Positions 22,376 to 31,655 of a DNA stretch of 64,000 nucleotides are shown here, one piece after another; position 1 is the first letter of the stretch, and every line of letters starts with the position of its first letter. Source of the stretch: Coix lacryma-jobi var. lacryma-jobi (Eukaryota; Streptophyta; Magnoliopsida; Poales; Poaceae); assembly GCA_009763385.1 (NCBI GenBank), contig CM019831.1, positions 90,758,291 to 90,822,290 on the forward strand, in the 5' to 3' direction. Below the pieces are notes generated by a model. The model was not told the origin of the DNA and did not search any database. It was given only the letters and a program-made list of their open reading frames with translations. The translations under genes were made by a program, and so were the position numbers.

Positions 22376-24600
22376 CTCGGCTGTCAGTGAGCCTCGGCCG
22401 AATCGGAGAAATGTGTCTGAGCCTCGGGCGAATCGCGCCGAGTGTGCCGAAGCCGTGCCTTGTGCCTCGGCCGAAGTCCGTGCGTTAGGATTGAGTTCTC
22501 TTTTAAAATATGTTTTGCAGAATCCATGTAAAGGCTTCAAAAATTCTTACAAGGTTCATTTTATGTCCAAATCCTGTGAAACAAATTTTGTTAGGTCAAG
22601 CATGTTTAGATCTATCAGTGAAAACTGTTGAATGCATTCTTGGTGATACTTTTATGTGTAGATTTATTTAATTTAGAAAAGTGCTGATAACTTGATAAAT
22701 GCATAACTAATTATGTATAAGTCAGAAAAATATGATTCCAGTTTTGTTAGGTTTGTATGAATGTGTAGTTTCAGAGAAAAATATAATATGAGGTTATTCT
22801 GTGAATTAATTTGACAGTAGCTTTTAAAATGGTTAAATGTCGTTTCCTTGTTTATTTTGTAGTAAATAAAATATGAGGAATATGAACCTGAGAATTTAAG
22901 CACACTGCTCTTGTACTAGGAAGCACAGCAGAAAAATAAGAAATCTGTTGTTTGACACTTTTTGCTAGGGTATGTAGTTCAAAGGACCTTTCCATGATGG
23001 AATTTGTCTTTTTCATAGAGGATGGAGTTTAAGTCCAAATGAGTTGAAATTTGGACAGGGAGCTAGATTGGATGTTGTTAACTCCCAGTAATTTCTGTAG
23101 ATTTTTTTTCTGAAGCTGTCTAGATAAGGTTGCTGTTTAAAGCATGTGTAAATAGATTTATTTCAGCAAGTAATTAGAGGGTAATAAGCTCGTTAAGTAG
23201 ACTTTGATGTGGTGGCAACATCGCTTAACAAGTTGATCTTGATAGGTTAAATAGTTGGGATGATGTTGACTACCTGGTTAAAGAGTAGCAGTAGACGACC
23301 TGTGCTTATCTCCTGAATTGTTACTCCATGTTGCATCACCGTGCATCCCATGTGCATTCATGTTATTCATTCATGTACCGCATCATGCAGGGTCGGTAGT
23401 GGAAGCCCAAGACACGCAGGAGGAGCAGCGTCAGGAGGAGACACCCGAGGAGAGGATCCCGGAAGGAGACGCTGAGGACCTGCCGGAGTGCTATGATCAT
23501 CGCCCCGCCAACTTCGAGCGAGGCAAGCCCCGGAGCATTTTTCTCCTACGGTTTGCAAATTACCGTTTACAAGTTAACCTGATATGATTGTTGCATTAGG
23601 TTATAGGAGTTGTGTGATACCGTTGCTGCATTGATTAATTATCTTTGTCCACCTGCAAATATTATCTTGTGATCCCTGTTAGGTCTAGGCTCGATTACAT
23701 GCTTAGCCCTGCTTAGACCGGTAAAAGTCGGGTGATTTCCTGTCTCCCGCATATAGGTGGATACTAAACATGTTTAGCCTGGTGCTATCATGGAGAGAAC
23801 CATGTGTTAATTAATCTGAGACCGGGCGGGATGTAGGAGCAGCAGGACATGGGTTCTGTGTGCTAGTAATCTCCCGTCTGTGTCGATTAGGACCCGACGA
23901 AGGCACACCTCAGTCATTTTGAACGCGTCAATCACTTAACGGAGCAGGTGCGGGTACCTCCCGTGAAGCCGAGTAAGGTGTTTCGAGCCGGTGACGGAGA
24001 CGTTGACGCCTAACACCCAGGGCCTTATATGTACCGTGGGCAACTATTCTGATCGACCTGGCATGGTCCGAGGGCAGGCAGGGCCTGATCGACCTGGCAT
24101 GACCGTGGGCAGTTAATAGCTTGAGCGACCTGGCATTGAGATAACCCTCGGTGTAGAAGGGTCCATGGCCGTCCCGCGAATTGGGTTCTCGAACCTCCTG
24201 AGTGGTCGCCAACGGCCGCCTGGCAGGGTGTGTCGGGCGAGTGTGCGACATTTTATCCCCAGCTGGTAGGAATCGATTATAATCGCCATCGCTCCTGGTT
24301 AGTGAGTAACTTGACTGAGCATGTGTTACCGTAGTAATATATGGAACTAAATATGGTTATGGTTGGTGAATCTGAAAGGCTATTGATGAGATAGTCACTC
24401 TTGCTTGAATAAGTAGTCAAGTGTTTGCTCTAGATCAGGTGCAAATCTAGATGATCAGGTTGACTACATAAAATTGACTGCTAATGCTCTAATAATGATT
24501 ATTTAATAATAAAATGCTTTTATGCAAAAAGGTAAGTGTGGCCAACCTCAGATACAGCCTTGCATAATCCTTGGTGTCAATTATTTCTGGTTTATGACGG

Positions 24601-24632
24601 GTAAGTCTAGCTGAGTACCTTCTCGTACTCAG
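24601..24632 (+). promoter_or_regulatory. Conserved splice-donor-like GTAAGT and 8-bp hairpin
   Basis: G|GTAAGTCT begins at 24601 and is followed by a perfect stem CTGAGTAC (24611-24618) and GTACTCAG (24625-24632). The same arrangement is present in every LTR in the window, with different loop sequences. A pyrimidine stretch and TTGTTGCAG follow, ending at 24655. The 55-nt distance is short for a plant intron, so the donor may instead pair with acceptors before ORF0 or gag. Confidence 0.55.
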
Positions 24633-25070
24633 GGTGCTATCCCTTGTTGTTGCAGATGGGCAATGTTTCTTCGGCTACTGCGAGAACTGTCTGTATCCCG
24701 TCGAGGGCAGTGACTAGACCATGGGCATGGTCAATCCTTATCTTTCCTGATGCTTTTGTGGACAGATCAGGCATATGGCACCGTATTGTGAACTAAGGAC
24801 TTGTGTTTCAAAACTATGTTGCTTCCGCTTTGAATTCAAAACTATGGTTTGTAATAACTATTGACTCCGATGTATTTGAACTATGTGCGAACTGAATGTA
24901 CCTTGTGGGCATGTACGCTAATCTATTACGATCTTGGTTAAAGTTGAATGACTTGAAATCCTTCGAGATTTCCGGACTACCGGGTTTGTACGAGCTTAAG
25001 TACTTGTAATCTCTGTGAAAGCAGCGATTCGGTGCTTAATCTGGTGCAAATTGGTCGGTTCTGTCACAGC

Positions 25071-25082
25071 TGGCATCGGAGC
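25071..25082 (+). promoter_or_regulatory. A1 primer binding site
   Basis: TGGCATCGGAGC begins two bases after the LTR end. It matches 10 of 12 bases of TGGTATCAGAGC, the complement of the initiator Met tRNA 3' end. Confidence 0.8.
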
Positions 25083-25857
25083 ATGGTTAGCGTTACTGTT
25101 CACAAGTGTAGTTGAAAAACCGTATTTTCAATTAAAATTTCCTATTTGACAAGAACTTATAGCTATATTAGGATTTGAAAAACCTTCTTGACCAAGAGTA
25201 AGGTGTGCCATTGATCAAGTCCTTATGCCCAATAGGAACTTAGGTGGCTATTTAAGTACTAACTTTGGGGGTCGTGCATCATACTTATTTTCTGTTTATT
25301 CTGTCGTCCATACGGCAAGGGTGAAATTGTATGGATGCTATTCCTCGGAATAGTAATGTATGGATCAATTGCCTCTACGCTAAAGGTAATGAGAGTTGTG
25401 AGAGCATGATTGGACAACCGCCAATCTAGGGGAGTGCTTGAAGGATGCTGACATGTATACCTGTTCCACACAAGTATATGTGAAAGTATTGATTGTGGGA
25501 GTAATAATTTCTGATGGGTGCATATACTGCTTACGTGTATACCGGGTATGCGCCTAAGTAGTATTAGATTTAAATTTCAGCAATGCATGATATACATATT
25601 GTAGGCAGGGCTGAAATGGTTTTTCTGCAGGTACGCTAACTTGCGAACGTGTAGTACGTTTAGTTAACGTTATGAGTGAGCGTGTATGCCACCGTCTAGC
25701 CGATAGATTGTTAGGCAGTGAGGACGTATGTTACGCTCATGCATCATGATCATACAACTTTGCATTAATCTTACTTCCTTCCTTATGGTTTCTGTCCCGT
25801 TTTTCTAATAAAAGTTGTTTCAACTAATTTAAAACTGTGTGGATAAACTTCTTACAG
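25083..25857 (+). other. A1 leader between PBS and ORF0
   Basis: These 775 bp are noncoding with no supported gene. The stretch ends TTCTTACAG, an intron-acceptor-like sequence directly touching the ORF0 ATG. A pyrimidine-rich run near 25767-25810 (CTTACTTCCTTCCTTATGG) lies upstream. Confidence 0.7.
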
Positions 25858-26877
25858 ATGGCACGCACCAAGCGCACTGCTCGCAAGTCCACGGGAGGCA
25901 AGAGGCCTAACTACATGCTGGGGCCATGGACTGATGAGGGGTCAGAGGACTTCTTGGGAGAATTTGGGATGCCCAGTATTCTTTGGAGGGTTCTGCACCT
26001 GGTGGGATACCAGGAGGGTCAGGAGCCACTGTACGACTGGCACCGTGTGCAGTTGTCAGAGGATCGTCACGTGTACACGGTGGAGGTCGACGTGCCTAGC
26101 CGTGAGGACCAGGATCACGTCTGGTGTCGACGGGTGGTTGCCTTGCAGGGGAGGACCCCCTGGGATGCAGCCAACCAGGTTGCTTATACCGTTCTTCGGG
26201 ACATCATGGAGGATCATCCGGAGGTGGTTGCTCAGGCTACTGCTAGTATCTTCCCGATGACAGACCCTTACCAGGCAGTGTGGCGTCAGCCAGGCGCTAC
26301 CGTATTAGAGGCTAGCTCTCTTGAGAGGGAGCATTGTGCTGGACCAGCAGGGAGTGCTATGGCTGCTCTGATGGCTACTTATGGGTGCCTATCGCGCAGC
26401 TATGATCATCTGGATCATACCCTTAGTGAGGAGATGGCTGCACAGCATCGCCGGCAGGAGGAGCATACTACAGAGATAGACCTCCTCACTACACAGCTAG
26501 CTCAGTTGACAGTAGAGAGAGACCAGGCACTTCAGAGGGAGCAGGAGACGGCACAACAGCTTAGTGACCAGCAGGGTATGACGACCTTCTTATCCACCAT
26601 CATGGCCGAGACTGAGGAGTCGCTACGTCGTGTTTGTCTCGAGGGTATGCGTGCGACTGAGCAGAACAGGCTTCTCAGGCTACAAGTGGGAGATTTAGAG
26701 CTGCAACTTCATCATCTCCAGGACTACAATGATCGTCTACATGAGGAGATCCACCGCAGGGAGAATGAGAGGAACCCCATCTTTCCTCAGGAGGATCCGG
26801 AGCCGAGTAGTTCTTCTAGTAGTTCTTCAGATATGTCTAGTGAGGACGGTGACGTTGGTGAGATCGCTAGAGAGTAG
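25858..26877 (+). CDS. A1 ORF0: H3-tail mimic, dsRBD-like, coiled coil (339 aa)
   Basis: I chose the ATG at 25858 because it follows an acceptor-like AG and opens the conserved motif; an upstream in-frame ATG at 25837 adds seven unconserved residues. Residues 2-17 (ARTKRTARKSTGGKRP) match 14 of 16 of the histone H3 tail, with K4, K9, S10 and K14 in register. Ala2 would be exposed after Met removal, as in H3. Residues about 41-120 look dsRNA-binding-domain-like: a helix, then PLYDWHRVQ and HVYTVEVDVP strands, then an AANQVAYTVLRDI helix. Residues about 190-300 are coiled coil, including NDRLHEEIH shared with family B. Residues 311-339 are a Ser/acidic tail. The gene is intact. Function is unknown; a nuclear or silencing-related role is inference. 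Confidence 0.85.
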   Translation: MARTKRTARKSTGGKRPNYMLGPWTDEGSEDFLGEFGMPSILWRVLHLVGYQEGQEPLYDWHRVQLSEDRHVYTVEVDVPSREDQDHVWCRRVVALQGRTPWDAANQVAYTVLRDIMEDHPEVVAQATASIFPMTDPYQAVWRQPGATVLEASSLEREHCAGPAGSAMAALMATYGCLSRSYDHLDHTLSEEMAAQHRRQEEHTTEIDLLTTQLAQLTVERDQALQREQETAQQLSDQQGMTTFLSTIMAETEESLRRVCLEGMRATEQNRLLRLQVGDLELQLHHLQDYNDRLHEEIHRRENERNPIFPQEDPEPSSSSSSSSDMSSEDGDVGEIARE

Positions 26878-27221
26878 TCTAGATCGTATGCTTAGCGCCT
26901 AGAGATCTTTTGCGTATGCTGGCACGCCCGATCTTTTGTTTTGTTATGGGCTGGATGTAAGCACGTGAGGCAGACTTATGTGATGTGTGAGAGACCTTGG
27001 AAAGTCCCATATGTATGGGCAAAACTTTGGATGTTATGTTATCGTTTGCATGATGTGTTAAGTGATCTTGTTATGTGTCGATGCGATGTGGACTGAAATT
27101 TATTGTACCTCTGTCATTGTTTGGAGAATCGTTTGTTTTCCGAATAATTTCAGTGGGTATAATTTATTGTTCTCTACAAGTTGCAACTTCGCCTAATGGT
27201 CGCTTACTATACTATATGCAG
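26878..27221 (+). other. A1 spacer between ORF0 and gag-pol
   Basis: These 344 bp are noncoding. The stretch ends CTATACTATATGCAG immediately before the gag ATG at 27222, again an acceptor-like AG. This would suit a second spliced mRNA starting at gag. Confidence 0.65.
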
Positions 27222-30200
27222 ATGACGACAACTCGTAGTGGAGCGGGCGGTAGTGGTGGAAATGAGGACCCCAGGGAAAACCGCAATCCACCACCTCCTC
27301 CACCACCAACGGCTGAGCAGCTTTTTGCTCAATTTCTTGGAAGTCAGCGCAATATTGAAGCTTTGCTGAGGGAGAACTTGGCGCAAGGACACCAACGCCA
27401 AGAGCCAAACCAGTATAGTTCCTTCAAGGATTTCCTGGATACCAAACCACCAATCTTCAAGGAAGCTACGGAACCATTGGAGGCAGAAGAATGGCTGCAT
27501 ACTCTGGAGCAGAAGTTCCGTTTGCTGAGGCTCACAGAGGAGCTGAAAGCAGAATATGCCGCGCACCAGTTGCAGGGACCAGCCGGGATTTGGTGGGGAC
27601 ATCACCGCACCACCTATCCTGCTAATGTTCCTATCACTTGGAGAGTGTTTACTGCTGCTGTTCGAGGTCATTACATTCCGCCAGGCTTGACCCAGATGAA
27701 AGTGGCAGAGTTCATGAACCTGACACAGGGGACTCGATCTGTTACGGAGTACCATCACATGTTTAATTCACTGGCTCGCTATATCCCAGACTTCGTTGAT
27801 ACAGACGCTAAGAAGATTGCTAGTTTCAAGAGAGGCTTGAACACTAAAATGGGAAAGTCAGTGGGTACTTCTTCCCGTACCAATTTCAATGACTTCATAA
27901 GTGACTGTCTAATTCAAGAGAATCATAACAACAAGCATGCTGCTAGCAAGGCCCGGAAAAGAGCCTTTGAATCAGGATCATCACAACTCAGAGGACCACC
28001 AGCTCAGCGAAATCAGTATCGACCACCAGCGCCGGGGGCACGTTTTAGGCCACCGCAGAAGAAGAATCAGCCACAAGCTCAGCGCAATCAGAAGCCATAC
28101 AAGATAGCTGCTGCTCAGGCTCGTGGAGGTCAAGGCAGTTCTTCAGGGAACAAACCGTTGGTTCGGGGACCATGCTACAACTGCAACCAAGAGGGGCACT
28201 TCGCAAGATACTGTCCCTACCCAAAGAAGCAACAGACCAATTACCCCGCACGCCTGCACAACATGACCGCTGAAGAAGCTCGTGCTGGAGAGCTCGTGAC
28301 TGCTGGTATGTGCCTTGTTAATCATCATCCTGCAGTCGTTTTGTTTGATACTGGATCATCGCATTCGTTCATGAGTAAAGCATTTGCACAAAAGCATGAT
28401 CAAGAGGTGTCCGAAATGGATTATGGGTTTCGCGTAAGCTCTGTGGGGAGTAGTGTGTTGTCTAGGCAGATGGTTCGTGATGCAACCATCGACATCGGAG
28501 GGCATAAGTTTGGGGCTAATTTAGTAGTTTTGCCAGGACTCAGTATGGACGTAGTCCTAGGAATGAGTTGGATGAGTATGTGGAAAGCGGTGTTGGACAC
28601 TGCAGATAGGACTCTTACCTTGACCGATCCAAGGAGGAACAACAAGTTACGTATCTCTCTTCCTCGAGGGGCTGATTTTGTTGATCTATCTTGCACCTTA
28701 TCTATAGAGGACCTGCCAAAAATTCCAGTTGTTCGGGATTTCCCAGACGTCTTTCCAGATGAGTTGCCGGGTTTACCGCCCAAGCGGGCTGTAGAGTTTA
28801 CCATTGAGCTGTTACCAGGGACTGCACCGATCTCGAGAAGACCTTATCGCATGCCACCCAATGAGTTAGCTGAACTCAAAACTCAGATCAAGGAACTTTT
28901 GGACAAAGGTTTCATTCAACCTAGTGTGTCAGAGTGGGGATGTCCAGCCTTGTTTGTTAAGAAGAAGGACAAGTCCTTGAGAATGTGTGTGGATTATCGA
29001 CCGCTTAATGCCGTGACCATTAAGAATAAATATCCGTTGCCACGGATAGATATTTTGTTTGACCAGTTATCCAGAGCCAAGGTGTTCTCCAAGATCGATT
29101 TGAGATCCGGTTATCATCAAATTAGAATCCGACCACAAGATATCCCAAAGACTGCTTTTTCAACCAGATATGGCCTATACGAGTATTTAGTCATGTCTTT
29201 TGGATTGACAAATGCTCCGGCTTACTTTATGAGTTTGATGAACTCGGTATTCATGCCAGAACTAGATAAGTTTGTAGTGGTGTTCATTGATGACATTTTG
29301 GTGTATTCTGAGAACCCGGATGATCACGCAGAACATTTGAGGGTTGTTCTGGCAAGGCTACGAGAGCACAAACTTTATGCTAAGTTTAGCAAATGTGAAT
29401 TTTGGTTGAAGCAAGTACAATTCCTTGGTCACATCCTGTCAGAAGAAGGAATCTCTGTGGACCCTAGCAAAGTCCAAGAAGTAATGGATTGGGAAGCTCC
29501 AACTTCGGTTGGGGAGATTCGGAGTTTTCTCGGTTTAGCGGGATATTATCGTCGTTTCATTCCCGACTTCTCCAAGATTGCCAAGCCCATGACAAGTTTG
29601 CTACAGAAGGATCAGAAGTTTGAGTGGACAGAGAAGTGTGAAACAGCTTTCTATACCTTGCGGAAACTGTTAACCACTGCCCCTGTCTTAGCTCAACCAG
29701 ATATCGAGAAGCCGTTTGACGTCTTCTGCGACGCATCAAAAGTTGGTTTAGGGTGTGTTCTTATGCAAGAAGGCAGAGTGATTGCTTATGCTTCACGACA
29801 GTTAAGAAAACATGAGATAAATTATCCTACGCATGATTTGGAAATAGCTGCTGTGGTGCACGCTCTGAAGATCTGGAGGCACTATTTGCTAGGAAATGTC
29901 TGCAATATGTACACTGATCATAAGAGTCTCAAGTATATCTTCACTCAACCGGAGTTGAATATGAGGCAGAGAAGGTGGCTTGAATTGATTAAGGATTACA
30001 ATTTACAGATACATTATCATCCAGGAAAAGCAAATGTGGTTGCTGATGCTCTGAGTCGGAAGTCGCATTGTAATAACTTGAGGATACAGCCAGAGGACGA
30101 GTTTAGTCTCGTACACCCTGTGATCTTGCATCACATCGAGTTGCAGAGCACCTTAGTTGACCAGATTCTAGAAGGGCAGAAAACAGACAAGGGAATCTAT

Positions 30201-31655
30201 TATATCAAAGAAAAGCTAAGGGCTGCCACTGAGCCCGTAAAACATTTCCGAGTTGATGATAAGGGAGTGTTATGGTTTGATAATCGCCTAGTGGTACCCA
30301 AGAATAGGGAACTGAAAAATCAGATCATGGACGAGGCTCATCTTTCTAAATTGTCTATCCATCCCGGGAGCACTAAGATGTATCAAGATTTGCGTCCAAG
30401 ATTTTGGTGGACCAAAATGAAGAAGGAAATTGCCGCGTATGTAGCCAGATGCGACACATGTTGTCGGGTGAAGGCTATTCACCTGAAGCCAGCAGGAACA
30501 CTTCAACCTTTATCAATACCTGAATGGAAGTGGGAAGAAGTGAGTATGGATTTTATCACCGGTTTGCCTACCACTCAGAAGGGAAACGATTCGATTTGGG
30601 TAATTGTAGATCGTCTCACCAAGACCGCTCATTTCATACCAGTTAAAACTTGTTATCGAGCACCGGACTATGCGGAGATATATATCAATCAGATTGTACG
30701 ATTACATGGTATACCCAAGGTCATAGTTTCGGATCGTGGAACACAATTTACTGCACCATTCTGGGAGAAACTGCAAAAAGGGTTAGGCACTAAGTTAATC
30801 CATAGCTCAGCTTACCATCCTCAGACATCAGGGCAAACGGAAAGGGTAAATCAGATTTTAGAGGATATGTTAAGAGCCTGTGTAATTTCAGCAAAGGGAT
30901 CTTGGGAGAAGTGGTTGCCACTAGCAGAATTTGCTTACAACAATAGTTATCAAGAAAGCATTCAGATGGCACCTTTTGAAGTTCTGTATGGCAGAAGATG
31001 CAGAACACCCGTAAGTTGGGTTGAACCAGGAGAACGTCGTTACTATGGAATTGATTTTGTTAAGGAAGCAGAAGAACAAGTTAGAATAGTTCAACAACAT
31101 ATCGCAGCGGCACAGTCCCGACAGAAAAGCTATGCCGATAAGCGAAGAAGGCCGCTTGAATTCGAAGTAGGTGACTATGTGTACTTGAAAGTATCACCCA
31201 TGAAAGGAGTTAAACGTTTTGGCGTGAAAAGAAAGTTAGCACCAAGGTTTGTAGGACCCTACAGGATAATGGAAAGGAGGGGAAAAGTGGCTTATCAACT
31301 ACAGTTACCTGAACATTTGAAGGCTATATTCCCTGTATTCCATGTGTCACAATTAAAGAAATGTCTTCGAGTTCCAGAAGAGGAAGTACAACCGGCCAAT
31401 ATCAAGTTACAATCCGACCTTACTTACTCGGTAAAGCCATATCGAGTACTCGATGAGAAAGAAAGAGTGACTCGCGGAAAGGTCGTGAAGCAATATAAAG
31501 TATCCTGGAGTGAGCAAGACGACCGAGATGCCACTTGGGAAACGGAAGACTATCTAAAGGAAGTATATCCACAGTTTTATAAGGAGTGGTTAGTAACTCA
31601 AATCTCGGGACGAGATTCCTTTAAGGAGGGGAGGGCTGTAACACCCCGGTGTTAA
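27222..31655 (+). CDS. A1 gag-pol polyprotein (1477 aa, intact)
   Basis: I start at MTTTRSGAGG (27222), which touches an acceptor-like AG and is shared with A2; the frame is open upstream without conservation. Gag spans about residues 75-215, with a CCHC knuckle at 318-331 (CYNCNQEGHFARYC). Protease has D376-T-G. RT has FIDD at 688-691. RNase H has D837 and the TDHKSL motif with D899. Integrase has its zinc motif near 1040-1085 and the catalytic triad D1110, D1171, E1207 (D,D35E). A chromodomain covers about 1400-1457 (YRVLDEKERV...YKVSW...ATWE). The frame runs through the PPT and stops 19 bp inside the 3' LTR, because one T is missing compared with A2. The protein should assemble particles, copy the RNA and integrate cDNA. 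Confidence 0.95.
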   Translation: MTTTRSGAGGSGGNEDPRENRNPPPPPPPTAEQLFAQFLGSQRNIEALLRENLAQGHQRQEPNQYSSFKDFLDTKPPIFKEATEPLEAEEWLHTLEQKFRLLRLTEELKAEYAAHQLQGPAGIWWGHHRTTYPANVPITWRVFTAAVRGHYIPPGLTQMKVAEFMNLTQGTRSVTEYHHMFNSLARYIPDFVDTDAKKIASFKRGLNTKMGKSVGTSSRTNFNDFISDCLIQENHNNKHAASKARKRAFESGSSQLRGPPAQRNQYRPPAPGARFRPPQKKNQPQAQRNQKPYKIAAAQARGGQGSSSGNKPLVRGPCYNCNQEGHFARYCPYPKKQQTNYPARLHNMTAEEARAGELVTAGMCLVNHHPAVVLFDTGSSHSFMSKAFAQKHDQEVSEMDYGFRVSSVGSSVLSRQMVRDATIDIGGHKFGANLVVLPGLSMDVVLGMSWMSMWKAVLDTADRTLTLTDPRRNNKLRISLPRGADFVDLSCTLSIEDLPKIPVVRDFPDVFPDELPGLPPKRAVEFTIELLPGTAPISRRPYRMPPNELAELKTQIKELLDKGFIQPSVSEWGCPALFVKKKDKSLRMCVDYRPLNAVTIKNKYPLPRIDILFDQLSRAKVFSKIDLRSGYHQIRIRPQDIPKTAFSTRYGLYEYLVMSFGLTNAPAYFMSLMNSVFMPELDKFVVVFIDDILVYSENPDDHAEHLRVVLARLREHKLYAKFSKCEFWLKQVQFLGHILSEEGISVDPSKVQEVMDWEAPTSVGEIRSFLGLAGYYRRFIPDFSKIAKPMTSLLQKDQKFEWTEKCETAFYTLRKLLTTAPVLAQPDIEKPFDVFCDASKVGLGCVLMQEGRVIAYASRQLRKHEINYPTHDLEIAAVVHALKIWRHYLLGNVCNMYTDHKSLKYIFTQPELNMRQRRWLELIKDYNLQIHYHPGKANVVADALSRKSHCNNLRIQPEDEFSLVHPVILHHIELQSTLVDQILEGQKTDKGIYYIKEKLRAATEPVKHFRVDDKGVLWFDNRLVVPKNRELKNQIMDEAHLSKLSIHPGSTKMYQDLRPRFWWTKMKKEIAAYVARCDTCCRVKAIHLKPAGTLQPLSIPEWKWEEVSMDFITGLPTTQKGNDSIWVIVDRLTKTAHFIPVKTCYRAPDYAEIYINQIVRLHGIPKVIVSDRGTQFTAPFWEKLQKGLGTKLIHSSAYHPQTSGQTERVNQILEDMLRACVISAKGSWEKWLPLAEFAYNNSYQESIQMAPFEVLYGRRCRTPVSWVEPGERRYYGIDFVKEAEEQVRIVQQHIAAAQSRQKSYADKRRRPLEFEVGDYVYLKVSPMKGVKRFGVKRKLAPRFVGPYRIMERRGKVAYQLQLPEHLKAIFPVFHVSQLKKCLRVPEEEVQPANIKLQSDLTYSVKPYRVLDEKERVTRGKVVKQYKVSWSEQDDRDATWETEDYLKEVYPQFYKEWLVTQISGRDSFKEGRAVTPRC
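31623..31636 (+). promoter_or_regulatory. A1 polypurine tract
   Basis: AAGGAGGGGAGGGC lies directly before the 3' LTR start TGTAAC. It overlaps the 3' end of the gag-pol reading frame. Confidence 0.88.

Larger units (their letters stand above)
20604..25068 (+). repeat. A1 5' LTR (4465 bp)
   Basis: It starts TGTAACACCCCGGTGTTA, a near-perfect palindrome after the TG, and ends ...GGTTCTGTCACA. It contains an inverted CAAAGTTGT/ACAACTTTG pair near 20767-20803, a CCG-rich block (about 21040-22020) and CTCGGT-type tandem repeats (22205-22375). AT-rich U3-like sequence and the GTAAGT-plus-hairpin element at 24601-24632 follow. The 222-codon frame at 20913-21581 recurs in the 3' LTR and has no recognisable domain. 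Confidence 0.95.

Noticed and set aside
23318..23587. 89-codon frame with acidic EEQRQEETPEERIPEGDAED stretch in the A1 5' LTR, repeated at 34351-34620 and as 42361-42678 in A2
   Set aside because: It is partly conserved between A1 and A2 and follows a CATGCAG acceptor-like site, so it was considered. It lies within the LTR, is short, and the A2 frame differs in sequence and start, so I do not call a gene.
24601..24655. A 55-nt intron bounded by GTAAGT and TTGCAG in the LTR
   Set aside because: It is too short for a typical plant intron and contains a conserved hairpin. The donor may be real, but this pairing is unlikely.
25837..25857. Upstream in-frame ATG of A1 ORF0 (MWINFLQ)
   Set aside because: The next ATG opens the H3-like motif shared with B3 and directly follows an acceptor-like AG. 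The seven extra residues would hide the H3-like N-terminus and have no counterpart in B3.
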